Source: a virus. From it: 64,000 bases of DNA. The stretch covers positions 1-64,000 of IMG/VR virus record IMGVR_UViG_3300005933_000005, one strand, 5' to 3'. The notes under the pieces were generated by a model that saw nothing but the letters and a program-made list of their open reading frames with translations, searched no databases and was not told the origin of the DNA. The stretch's first letter is position 1; each line of letters begins with the position of its first letter. Of the stretch, positions 1 to 7,909 are shown piece by piece. The position numbers and the translations under genes were made by a program.

Positions 1-121
1 CACGTCTGGTTGTGGGATGCAGTCGGACGATAATCAAAAACGGGATGAGGCGTTGCTATTAGGTGAGTCTACGACCCCCGAAGCCCAACCCATCGGCTCT
101 GCCGTGGGTGGGTAGTTCACA
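1..121 (-). ncRNA. Possible omega/HEARO-type structured RNA, cut by window edge
   Basis: Read on the minus strand, this stretch starts at GTGAACTACCC and forms a strong GC-rich hairpin: CCC at 84-86 pairs with GGG at 110-112, and an inner CGGC/GCCG stem closes a TCT loop, giving 12 pairs with two single-base bulges. The hairpin is followed by GGGCTTCGGGGG. It is clearly more GC-rich than the flanking genes. A GTGA boundary followed by ACTACCC, a hairpin and GGGCTTC resembles, from memory, the RNAs of IS200/IS605-type and IscB (HEARO) elements. In IscB elements the RNA precedes the nuclease gene, which would put that gene left of the window. No coding gene is evident here; a plus-strand reading frame ending at 115 is probably chance. 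The family assignment is tentative. Confidence 0.33.
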
Positions 122-202
122 CTATAATATTTTCCAAAAATTCAATTCAGTATTATCCAAGATTTGCCCGTGCCGCAAAAAAAACAGCGCATAGCATCAT
201 AG

Positions 203-625
203 TCATTTCTTCGGTTTCAGATGTGGGATATAGTGCTCTAGGCATATTTTATCCGCCTTATTCTTTATGCGATTCAACTGCGTGCTGGTGCTGAATGATA
301 GCTTGTTTCTTTCTTTAATTTTTTCATCTAATATCTTGAGAGTGTAAATCAAAGTCCCTCGCTTTATTTCGAACAAAGGCTTTTGATTATGAAACCCTAC
401 AAGAACATTTCCAATCAAGTCCTCTATCCTCCAAGACAGTGAGGACGTTCCTTTCTCCATTTTATCGATAGCATCCTGCATTGCTTTAATTTTATCTGTA
501 GCTCTCTCTTCTCTATCAACTTTATGAGCAAGAGATTCTAGTATTTGTGCCTCGTCGTCTTTTCCGTCGTTTCTTAGGCTTTGAGCTTGAGATTTTAAGT
601 TTCTAGACTGTTTTCTTTTACTCAT
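203..625 (-). CDS. Hypothetical small charged protein downstream of SbcCD
   Basis: A 140-residue protein that I do not recognise. The first 60 residues are highly charged (many K, R, E, D) and look like a helix or coiled coil. The rest is mixed, ending in a basic tail. Its ATG overlaps the stop of the SbcD-SbcC fusion gene by four bases (ATGA), so it is very likely translated with that gene and is the last gene of a leftward DNA-metabolism operon. No cysteine cluster, signal peptide or membrane segment is visible. A role beside the recombination nuclease is inferred from position only. Confidence 0.7.
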   Translation of the reverse strand: MSKRKQSRNLKSQAQSLRNDGKDDEAQILESLAHKVDREERATDKIKAMQDAIDKMEKGTSSLSWRIEDLIGNVLVGFHNQKPLFEIKRGTLIYTLKILDEKIKERNKLSFSTSTQLNRIKNKADKICLEHYIPHLKPKK

Positions 626-3600
626 GATATTGTGTGTTGATTTGTGGAGGATATTGCCGTTGACGTGGTAAAACTGAAATTGCTTACTCCTGCGTTTTCT
701 GGGAGAGCAGAAAACTCCTTATTAATAAATCCTCTGTCTTTTGTTACCTCAACTATGTTATCTACACAGTCTTTTACTTCATTTCTATGTGTAATAATTA
801 GAACATTCTTATACTTCGTCCCTAAGTACAAGAGCATGCTCTGAACCTCTGAGATTAAGTCATCATCAAGGCTTCCAAATCCTTCATCAATCATTATAAT
901 TGATGGCTGAGAAACGGCATGATTTGAAATCTCGTGCAAAGCGTTTTTTATAGCCAGAGACACAATGAATTTTTGAGATGATGACGCCATAGCTCCAAGA
1001 GGTAGTGCATCAAATTTATCTTCCATAAAATAGAAGACTTCTGTCACGTCTCCTTTGTCATCAATCTCTAAATCAACTTTAAACTCAACAATCCCTGATA
1101 GGATGTTCTGTATTTTCTCATTGATAGTAGGAAGCTTTGTCTTAATAACCATCGCTGGTATTCCTTGCCTGTGCACAGCTTGAAGGTACAGACTGTGACG
1201 ACGATATAAAGTGTCAAATTCGCGTATCTCCTTCAACCTTTCCTCTTTGCCTTCCACGTCTCGACTTAAAACCGCAAGTTCACCCGCTAATATTCGTAAT
1301 TTCAAAACGATAGATGTGATGCTTTGCTTGTATCCCTCAAGCAATTCTTGATTATCATCTATCGTTTTTTGAGTTTCTGTGTTAGATTCAATGTTACGCT
1401 CATTTTTGTCAAAGTTATCGCACATCACTTTTAGCTCCACAAGCTCTTTGCGCGTCTTCTCAATAGCATCAGAGAGCTTTGATAGCTCATTTGAGCGGGA
1501 ATTAATTAACTCGTTCATCGCAACGATGTCTTTGGCTCCTAATAGTTTTTCTCGGTCTTTAGAGATGTTCTCTAAGAGCATTTCCTTTGCGGCAAGTTTA
1601 ACTTTTGTTATTTCTAACTCAGAGTTTCTAGTTTCAAAATTCTGGTTATGATTCTTGCAAACCTCTACTTCTTTAAGTACATTCTTTTTCTCTGTGAGTT
1701 CCCGCTCAAGCCTAGTTTTTCGGATATTCTGTTCTGTTTCACCAAAAGGGTTCGGTTTTTCAGATACATTTCCGCAAGTCGGACACTTCTTGCCTTGGAA
1801 AGAGATGATTTTGTTTTGACACTCGATAATATCAGACTGAATCTTTCTAATCGATTCCTCTGTAGTCGTGGTGTCTTCGATGAATTTTTTTGAGTTCTGT
1901 AATATCCAAGTTTCAGACTGCTGCTTAATGGATTCAATATTAGTCTTTTGGGCTCTTTCTTGCTGCAGTTGATGCTCGACATCTGATAGGTTTTTCTCAC
2001 CTTCGAATGGGACATCTTTTCGAAGATTGCTGTCCAGCCAAGATTTAAGTTCGGACTGGCGCTCAATATCTTTATTAAGTAGGTCCTCTGATAGTTCGAT
2101 TTCATTCTCTAATACGTCTTTGGAGTCAAACTCCATTATCTCCACTCTATGAAGCTTGCGGGTGTGCTCTAAAATTTTGCTGTTTATGTCAGTTTGTTTT
2201 GTTTCGCTTAGAAATTGCTCTTCCTCAAGGCTCTTGATTTGAATATTAAAATCTTGCTTTTGAATATTTTTCTGAGCTATTTCTTCTTTAATCTCAGGAA
2301 CTTGCCCAGCATCTTTAAAGTCTCGATTGAGATTGTTTTGTTTTTTATTAACAAAGTCGTATCTCATCTTAAAGTTAGACAAGTCAAGGTATCTAGCAAT
2401 TAGAGCATTTTTAGGTTGCTGGCTCAAAGCCAGGTAGTCACTGTCATTGTTTGAAGCGTGAAGAGCGATTATTGAAAAATCTTCATAATCTCCAATTGCT
2501 TTTTTTATCTGTCCTTTAATGTTTGTGTTCTCAGCAACTCCTTCATCTGTTTCTTCGTCTGTCCACATCCAATCTTGCTCTCCAGTTGGAATTTGGACTT
2601 CTTTCCAAATCTCGAACCGAGTTGGGTAAGAATTCCCGCCGTTCCGCTTTTGAACGACCTCGCGAGTAATTCTAAACTTCACCCCTTCAATTGAAACGAC
2701 TACACTCACATATCCTTTGTTGGATTTTGTGTAAATATTTACGAGCTTGGACTTATTTTTGGTCCCAATAATAACTTCAAACAGACCGAAAACTAAAGCA
2801 CGAAGAGTGTTTGATTTTCCGCAGTAGTTCTCGCCGAAAATCCCAGTCAACCCTGGCATGCTTTCTATTGGAAAATAAACAGCTCTATCGGGAAACGAAA
2901 ATAAGTTTCGAACTTCCATCGATAGAATATCGAATTTTTTTGATTTGATTTTTTCTTTGTCAAGTCCAAGTTCTTTTTCAATTGAGTATGCAAATGTAAA
3001 CAACTCTTGTAGCTCATCGTCTTCCATGTCATGCTCAGTGCGTTTCATGAATTTTTTAAATCTGCCTTCAAAACTATCTCCACCTTCTAATACTTCACTA
3101 TCATCGCCCAGGTCTTCTTTTTGCAAAGTCTTCCATTCCACGCGAATACTCTCACACTTATATCGGTCCTTTATAAGCTTGGTTATTTGATTGGTACGTT
3201 CTTGTGATTTGTTTTCCTCAAAATCTTCGACAGTTACAATTACTTTTGTTTTTCTCTTGTTATTGGAAAAACTCATGTTCTCTATTCGGTCCTCAACTGA
3301 CTCTCCACGGGTTACTGTGATTTTTGCAAATCCCCAGTCATTTAAAACTATCTTTCTTTCGTGGGTTTTAGTTTTAGTATCCCAAATCAGATATCCTTTG
3401 TCTATTGATTCTCCATAGCCCTGTTGGATGCAACTTCCACTATAAGCCATTCTGCCATCAAAGAAATCTTGGTACTCGTGAAAGTCACCCATCATGGTGA
3501 TGTCAAAATCTTTGAATATCGATTTTTTCCAGCTGGCCTGGTTTGAATTTTCATGACCATTATCCATGCGAGCACCATAAAGAGCTCCGTGCCACATAGC

Positions 3601-4098
3601 GATATATGTTTTATCAGCTTCTTTCTGGTCTAACTCCAGCACTTTTTCGTCTCGACAAGAGAAAATGCCATATGTATGATTTTCGTCGATACTGAAAAAT
3701 CCAGATAAAGGATAGTAGTAAACGCTGTTTTCCCAAAGATTTATTGAGGATGCATTTTCTTTTGTGACTTGGTAAGTGGATTTTCCTCCCAAAATCTCTG
3801 AAAGCTCGAAAATTGGGCTAATAACATCGCCTTGGCTCTCTTGTTTCATGTTCATATCATGATTTCCAGCTATAATATCTACTGGTGCAATCTCAGAAAG
3901 TTTTAAGAAAAACTCTGACATCAATATGAACGACTTAGGAGACATGGAGACCTTATTGTGTAATACGTCCCCAGTTATAGCAATACGGTCTACTTTGTTT
4001 GATTTTAGGTCCTCATATAATCTTTCAAAAACCTGACGATATTCAGCGTGTCGAGTTGAAAATCGAATGTGAATATCTGATAAGTGTGCGATTCGCAT
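622..4098 (-). CDS. Fused SbcD/Mre11 nuclease and SbcC/Rad50 ATPase (gp47-gp46 fusion)
   Basis: One 1158-residue chain carries both subunits of the recombination nuclease complex. Residues 1-250 are the Mre11/SbcD phosphoesterase: DxH at 8-10, GD at 43-44, GNHD at 78-81, a WHG at 169-171 and GDFH at 204-207. The Rad50/SbcC part follows: Walker A at about 422-429 (GENYCGKS, with Cys where Gly or Ser is usual), long coiled coils, a CPTC zinc hook near residue 770, a Ser-rich signature near 1040 and Walker B at about 1066-1073 (MIDEGFG). In T4 these are separate genes 47 and 46, whose products process DNA ends for recombination-dependent replication. All key motifs of both halves are intact. The stop overlaps the next start (ATGA). 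The upstream 87 bases contain a short repeated TTCAACTA. Confidence 0.93.
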   Translation of the reverse strand: MRIAHLSDIHIRFSTRHAEYRQVFERLYEDLKSNKVDRIAITGDVLHNKVSMSPKSFILMSEFFLKLSEIAPVDIIAGNHDMNMKQESQGDVISPIFELSEILGGKSTYQVTKENASSINLWENSVYYYPLSGFFSIDENHTYGIFSCRDEKVLELDQKEADKTYIAMWHGALYGARMDNGHENSNQASWKKSIFKDFDITMMGDFHEYQDFFDGRMAYSGSCIQQGYGESIDKGYLIWDTKTKTHERKIVLNDWGFAKITVTRGESVEDRIENMSFSNNKRKTKVIVTVEDFEENKSQERTNQITKLIKDRYKCESIRVEWKTLQKEDLGDDSEVLEGGDSFEGRFKKFMKRTEHDMEDDELQELFTFAYSIEKELGLDKEKIKSKKFDILSMEVRNLFSFPDRAVYFPIESMPGLTGIFGENYCGKSNTLRALVFGLFEVIIGTKNKSKLVNIYTKSNKGYVSVVVSIEGVKFRITREVVQKRNGGNSYPTRFEIWKEVQIPTGEQDWMWTDEETDEGVAENTNIKGQIKKAIGDYEDFSIIALHASNNDSDYLALSQQPKNALIARYLDLSNFKMRYDFVNKKQNNLNRDFKDAGQVPEIKEEIAQKNIQKQDFNIQIKSLEEEQFLSETKQTDINSKILEHTRKLHRVEIMEFDSKDVLENEIELSEDLLNKDIERQSELKSWLDSNLRKDVPFEGEKNLSDVEHQLQQERAQKTNIESIKQQSETWILQNSKKFIEDTTTTEESIRKIQSDIIECQNKIISFQGKKCPTCGNVSEKPNPFGETEQNIRKTRLERELTEKKNVLKEVEVCKNHNQNFETRNSELEITKVKLAAKEMLLENISKDREKLLGAKDIVAMNELINSRSNELSKLSDAIEKTRKELVELKVMCDNFDKNERNIESNTETQKTIDDNQELLEGYKQSITSIVLKLRILAGELAVLSRDVEGKEERLKEIREFDTLYRRHSLYLQAVHRQGIPAMVIKTKLPTINEKIQNILSGIVEFKVDLEIDDKGDVTEVFYFMEDKFDALPLGAMASSSQKFIVSLAIKNALHEISNHAVSQPSIIMIDEGFGSLDDDLISEVQSMLLYLGTKYKNVLIITHRNEVKDCVDNIVEVTKDRGFINKEFSALPENAGVSNFSFTTSTAISSTNQHTIS

Positions 4099-4185
4099 GT
4101 TTGATGCTATTGTGTTTAATAGCGAATATAGCGATTATAATTAATAAGTCAGATGTAAAAAAAGGAAAAGTTTTCAACTATTCAA

Positions 4186-4863
4186 CTATTCAACAAATGA
4201 TACCTCGACAATTGTGCGACCAGGTTTTTGCTCTAGAATAAGAGCCTCTCCTTTTTCTATCGCATCCACGAGAATAATGTTTGGATTGTCAAGAGTTATT
4301 GAAAATTGTCTAGTGTGGCCCACAATCTGTTTCCAGTCATCAATTCTGTTGATGTTTAGACTTCTTGGCCTGACCCAAATAGGGCTGGACACAGTTGAAT
4401 CACCGTGTCTTTGAAAACCAGCGAATGCAAAGTGTGAGATGTGTAGGGAGTTGATTTTTTTAACAATATCTTTCGTGTCAACTTTATGAATATCGCACCA
4501 ATCTTTAGTGACTCCTGCATGAGAAATGAGATAGTCATCTATGGAGTGGCACCATTGCATCAAATCCTTGTTATCCTCTAGAAGTGCTTCAATATTTAAA
4601 AATGCTCCAGCTTGAAACCCGCTATACATTCCGCCTATTCCCATATAATGGGCATCATGGTTTCCTGTGAGCAAAGTTACGTCGTCTGGTCTTTCTTTTT
4701 TGAGAGCGATGATGTCTCTGAAGTTGTCCATCTGCTCCAGAGCTGTAAACTCCTTGCTGTCGAAGTAATCTCCGACAAATACGATTTTATCAGGATTAAC
4801 TGATTTGACATGCTTTTTCCAGGATGGTCCTCCGTGTATGTCTCCTAAAATTAGATGTTTCAT
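4186..4863 (-). CDS. Calcineurin-like metallophosphoesterase
   Basis: A 225-residue protein with the full metal-binding signature of the calcineurin-like phosphoesterase fold: GDIHG (D8, H10), GDYFD (D32) and GNHD (N68, H69, D70), plus a later SHAG motif and a GH near the end. It is closest to Ser/Thr phosphatase- and ApaH-like small enzymes. The substrate cannot be told from sequence; phosphoprotein, dinucleoside polyphosphate or nucleic acid ends are all possible. It sits between the RuvC-like gene (sharing one base at 4863) and the SbcCD fusion, so a DNA-related role is plausible but unproven. It stops with TAG, which shows that TAG is a normal stop codon here. Confidence 0.85.
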   Translation of the reverse strand: MKHLILGDIHGGPSWKKHVKSVNPDKIVFVGDYFDSKEFTALEQMDNFRDIIALKKERPDDVTLLTGNHDAHYMGIGGMYSGFQAGAFLNIEALLEDNKDLMQWCHSIDDYLISHAGVTKDWCDIHKVDTKDIVKKINSLHISHFAFAGFQRHGDSTVSSPIWVRPRSLNINRIDDWKQIVGHTRQFSITLDNPNIILVDAIEKGEALILEQKPGRTIVEVSFVE

Positions 4864-5408
4864 TATTCGCTTTTAAGTGCTGCTTGTTTCTCCAAGGTAA
4901 TCATGTGACACAGAGCGATGGTGTAGCTGTCGCACATATCGAAATTTTCATCCATAAGCTTCCTTGACTTCGGACCGTATTTCCAATTCAAAAGAGGCTG
5001 CAATTTACATACTTCCTCCCACACTTGAGATTTGCTTTCAGAGCCTTTTTTTCCAAATTTCACATGCGGGTATGCAGTTTTTCGTGCAGAGTTTACGTTG
5101 TAGTATACTGGCTCTATTCCCCAGGTTTTATAGCATACAGCCGAAATCATTCCGTTAAAGAAATTAAGCAATCCGATTGTTGTAGCAGAAGAGAATTTTC
5201 CAGCGAACTTTTTAAGCGGTTCCTCTATAGCAATATATGTCAGTTCCATTTTACTTATTTCACTTAAATGCTCCTCGAAGTGTTTTAGCTTTTCAAAAAG
5301 AGTTTGTTTTGGACGCATTTTAACGTACCCAATCTTGAGCATGTCTCCATCTTCTGAAAAAAGTGTGTACCCAATACAGGTGGTTGATATATCTAATCCT
5401 AAAATCAT
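4863..5408 (-). CDS. RuvC-like Holliday junction resolvase
   Basis: A 181-residue RNase H-fold protein of RuvC type. The N-terminus (ILGLDIST) places the first catalytic Asp at residue 6. AIEEP gives Glu62, and the C-terminal DMCDS region gives Asp157 and Asp160, matching the D-E-D-D order of RuvC enzymes. Length is normal for RuvC (about 170-190). In phages of this kind such enzymes cut recombination junctions or branched DNA before packaging, the role of T4 gp49. It is co-transcribed with the phosphoesterase and the SbcCD fusion, which supports a recombination role. The start overlaps the preceding small gene by four bases. Confidence 0.8.
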   Translation of the reverse strand: MILGLDISTTCIGYTLFSEDGDMLKIGYVKMRPKQTLFEKLKHFEEHLSEISKMELTYIAIEEPLKKFAGKFSSATTIGLLNFFNGMISAVCYKTWGIEPVYYNVNSARKTAYPHVKFGKKGSESKSQVWEEVCKLQPLLNWKYGPKSRKLMDENFDMCDSYTIALCHMITLEKQAALKSE

Positions 5409-5593
5409 TTTTCTTCTGTATCTTTTTTAAGGTTGTCAACAATCCCAGCCTGTAGATAAGTAACATGTTCTAGCATAACTTCCTTTATCGTTTTCTTCTC
5501 AGGAGCCGTCAGGGTAAGCCCTTCTGATTTGAGGATACTCAAAAGTGTGGAAATGATTGTTATTCTTTCTGCAATTGAAATTGTTCTTATCAT
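5405..5593 (-). CDS. Hypothetical small protein ahead of RuvC-like gene
   Basis: A 62-residue protein, mostly helical by composition, with an Ile/Leu-rich first half and an acidic/basic C-terminus (KKDTEEK). I do not recognise a family. It overlaps the RuvC-like gene by four bases, and it begins just past the strong terminator at 5604-5636, so it is probably the first gene of the leftward DNA-metabolism operon. Confidence 0.6.
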   Translation of the reverse strand: MIRTISIAERITIISTLLSILKSEGLTLTAPEKKTIKEVMLEHVTYLQAGIVDNLKKDTEEK

Positions 5594-5603
5594 GTTTAAT
5601 GAT

Positions 5604-5636
5604 AAAAAAAGCCTTGACGAATATCAAGGCTTTTTT
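5604..5636 (-). terminator. Rho-independent terminator after the virion gene at 5654..6766
   Basis: A perfect 7-bp stem, GCCTTGA (5611-5617) with TCAAGGC (5624-5630) and a 6-base loop, is flanked by an A7 tract on the left and a T6 tract on the right. On the minus strand this gives a GC hairpin followed by a U-run, 18 bases past the stop of the 5654..6766 gene. It can work in both directions. Confidence 0.9.
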
Positions 5637-5653
5637 ATTTGTAGTGTTACTGG

Positions 5654-6766
5654 TTATACGTCCAGTTCCAATGTAAATGTTAATACTCCAGTGTACCCTT
5701 TCTCTTTAGCTCTGTCCAGTTTAGCAATAGCTAAAAGCTCTTCCTCTTTGTTGTAGAGCCCGATTTCGGTTACATAAGTTGAATCAAAGTTGTTTGTTCC
5801 AAGAGTGTACTCTTGAAGGTTTTCAGAGAAGTTCCACGTTGGGTTGTTTGTAAAGTGAAATTCTCCTGGAAGAGCCATGCAAACGACTGATGTTTTAAAA
5901 CTAATGTTTAAGTCGTAAAACTGAGCAGTACTTCCTGAGCCAAACCAGATATCTGTTGTTCCAACCCCAGAGTTTGCATATGCGTGTGGGGTTGTTTTTC
6001 CAGATGCCCACGGGATTTGATTTACAATCATCGGGTGAGTTAACACCATATATCCTTTGTCTAGCGCTGCAAACCCAACAGGGACATCATAGTTGTATCC
6101 TTGGTTTGTTGTGGTTGGGTAAATTTCAGGTACTGCGGCGGCAAGATTTACTTGGCTCCAGGGTCTTTGGTCAGAATTAATGTCGATTTGCACCCCATCT
6201 GGGTGCAAGTTTTGATATGCTGTTGCCGAAGGTCTGTCAAGATAGCTTGATGTATTCCAAGTGGTTTGACTCGCTTTGTTAACGCCGTTTCCGTCTGTGG
6301 TTCCTGTATAAGGAAGGTTAATTTCATCACAAAACAAAAATGCAATATTCTTACCTAGAAGGGCGTTTTCGCTCTTCTTCTCCAGTATGTTGTATGTTGA
6401 CGACACAATTGTTTTAGCGGTCCAATTGGGGTTATCTGCTATTCCATGTTGAGGAACTGTAAACGTAATGGAACGTCCATCTATCATCTCACTGTAGAAG
6501 CTTCTTGGAATAGGCGCTATTACAATTTTACCGACATTTAGCTGATAAATCTCAGGATGTGCGGAAGCCATTGTACTTCCTGATGCTAAATCTGCTGCAA
6601 TGTGTGGAAGGTTAAATGACACAAAGTAATTAGCTTCTGTAGAAGTCAGCCCAGTCCTAAAACACGCAGTGTATGTCAGGTCAGACGTAGCAACAGACTT
6701 TAGTGATGCAGTCTCACTCTTTGTTGAAATAACACTCTGTATTGGTTTTTGAAAATTACTTGGCAT
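5654..6766 (-). CDS. Probable tail fibre or adhesin protein
   Basis: A 370-residue protein rich in Thr, Ser, Asn, Gly and aromatic residues, with no signal peptide or membrane segment. Its last 40 residues (TYVTEIGLYN, ELLAIAKL, ending LTFTLELDV) match in kind the C-termini of the two large proteins at 7910..10018 and 10049..12247. This TEIGLY-LLA-K block is familiar from phage fibre and tail-tip proteins. It lacks the LTxxGR N-terminal block of those two proteins. It is the last gene of the leftward tail operon, immediately before the terminator at 5604-5636. Binding to the host surface is inferred from composition and position. Confidence 0.6.
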   Translation of the reverse strand: MPSNFQKPIQSVISTKSETASLKSVATSDLTYTACFRTGLTSTEANYFVSFNLPHIAADLASGSTMASAHPEIYQLNVGKIVIAPIPRSFYSEMIDGRSITFTVPQHGIADNPNWTAKTIVSSTYNILEKKSENALLGKNIAFLFCDEINLPYTGTTDGNGVNKASQTTWNTSSYLDRPSATAYQNLHPDGVQIDINSDQRPWSQVNLAAAVPEIYPTTTNQGYNYDVPVGFAALDKGYMVLTHPMIVNQIPWASGKTTPHAYANSGVGTTDIWFGSGSTAQFYDLNISFKTSVVCMALPGEFHFTNNPTWNFSENLQEYTLGTNNFDSTYVTEIGLYNKEEELLAIAKLDRAKEKGYTGVLTFTLELDV

Positions 6767-6829
6767 CGTTTATATTATTATTGATGTTGAGATTTTTTTG
6801 TTGGATTTTTTTTGACTATGTACCAGTGA

Positions 6830-7381
6830 TTAACCTTGTCCGAGTCCGACACCATCGCCGCCTTCAGTAGGTCCGCCAGGTCCGCCGCCAATCTGTAAAC
6901 CAGTATAATTAAACCTTACCTCAAAAGTTAAGGAGTTCTCAGACTGAAGTGTTTGACGTCCGTAAGATGTAAAAACAAGCTTCCTGTAACGAATCATACT
7001 AGAATTAAGCGCGGCACGACCATTGTTAATCCATGTTTTTATGTCAGCAATCATGCTATCTGGCAAAGCAGTTTCATAATCTCTATACCCGTCTGTATAT
7101 GTTGCGTCTTTTTTAGCAAAAGTCACATATAAAGTCGAATTTGAGATTGAATTCGTGTCAGTCGGGTCTGGAAAAGTGAGTTTTAAAAAATGAGACCCTT
7201 CTCCTGTGCTATCGGTAAGAGGTATAACTTTCTTGTTTCCTGTAGCCAAAGTAGAGACAGTAATACCTTGAGCATAAGGCCCAAATATTTTGTGCCCCTC
7301 AGAAATAACTGTCTCGTTGTTGGTTGTCGCCAGAGTCACCTTTCGGAAGACTACGTTTGTTGGGCTTGGATTGTTAGGCAT
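6830..7381 (-). CDS. Hypothetical virion protein with Gly-rich tail
   Basis: A 183-residue protein that I do not recognise. It is rich in Thr, Ser and Asn with alternating hydrophobics, suggesting beta structure, and it ends in a low-complexity tail rich in Gly and Pro (from about residue 160). The same kind of Gly-rich tail ends the neighbouring 7400..7873 protein, hinting at a flexible linker or an assembly peptide. It sits within the tail-fibre-like cluster and is probably a minor tail or fibre-associated protein. The 63 bases before the next gene hold nothing obvious. Confidence 0.55.
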   Translation of the reverse strand: MPNNPSPTNVVFRKVTLATTNNETVISEGHKIFGPYAQGITVSTLATGNKKVIPLTDSTGEGSHFLKLTFPDPTDTNSISNSTLYVTFAKKDATYTDGYRDYETALPDSMIADIKTWINNGRAALNSSMIRYRKLVFTSYGRQTLQSENSLTFEVRFNYTGLQIGGGPGGPTEGGDGVGLGQG

Positions 7382-7399
7382 TTTTAGTTTTGTTTATTG

Positions 7400-7873
7400 T
7401 TATCCTGCGTTTGGCAATTGAGTTCCACCTGTTCCAGTTCCTGTGCCTACACCACCGCCGTCATCTGTACCTGTTCCACCACTAGTGTCACTTCCATTTG
7501 GAAGGTCATTAGAGCCTCCAAGATTAACAGATATATCTAAAACATTGTCGGTCAAGTTTGTGCCGTAAAGAACATCTTGGGAAACAAGTTGGTCAAAGTT
7601 TTCAAAAAATAACTGGTTGCGCTGTTCGTAATTCACAGAAGTCTTTAAACAACCCTCGCTTTTTCCAGAAATATCTGGGACTTCACCTGAAATTAGTGTA
7701 ATCGTTGTTTTGTAATTGACGTCGGGGTCTCCTAGGGCAAATGACTTAATCTCAAAGAGGTCATCTCCGAACGCGTCGAAACGAATATTGCTCTTATTGA
7801 AAAGATATTCACGACCTTTGTCGGTCAAATATGCTTTCGCATAAAGTGTGTCTGCTGATGCTATGAATCCCAT
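7400..7873 (-). CDS. Virion protein with LTDKGR N-terminal block and Gly-rich tail
   Basis: A 157-residue protein whose N-terminus (AYLTDKGREYLF, then FALGDPDVNY) is related to the start of the two large proteins that follow it (KLTxxGRxxLAxG, then SDRExNYxF). These blocks probably attach the proteins to the same tail or baseplate part. The last 40 residues are almost only Gly, Thr, Ser and Asp. It is far shorter than its neighbours, so it may be an adaptor or a shortened family member. A TATTTAC motif lies 18 bases upstream of the start. Confidence 0.6.
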   Translation of the reverse strand: MGFIASADTLYAKAYLTDKGREYLFNKSNIRFDAFGDDLFEIKSFALGDPDVNYKTTITLISGEVPDISGKSEGCLKTSVNYEQRNQLFFENFDQLVSQDVLYGTNLTDNVLDISVNLGGSNDLPNGSDTSGGTGTDDGGGVGTGTGTGGTQLPNAG

Positions 7874-7891
7874 TTTTTTTATTCTCTTTCT

Positions 7892-7900
7892 AGTAAATAG
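7892..7900 (-). promoter_or_regulatory. Late-promoter-like motif CTATTTACT
   Basis: Read on the minus strand, a variant of the recurring TATTTAT(A/T) motif, 18 bases before the start at 7873. Confidence 0.4.
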
Positions 7901-7909
7901 TTTCTCTTA

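Noticed and set aside
2-115. Short plus-strand frame at the left edge that could be the end of a protein gene
   Set aside because: It overlaps a strong GC-rich hairpin, lacks any visible family motif, and the strand is against the neighbouring genes; an RNA element explains the structure better.
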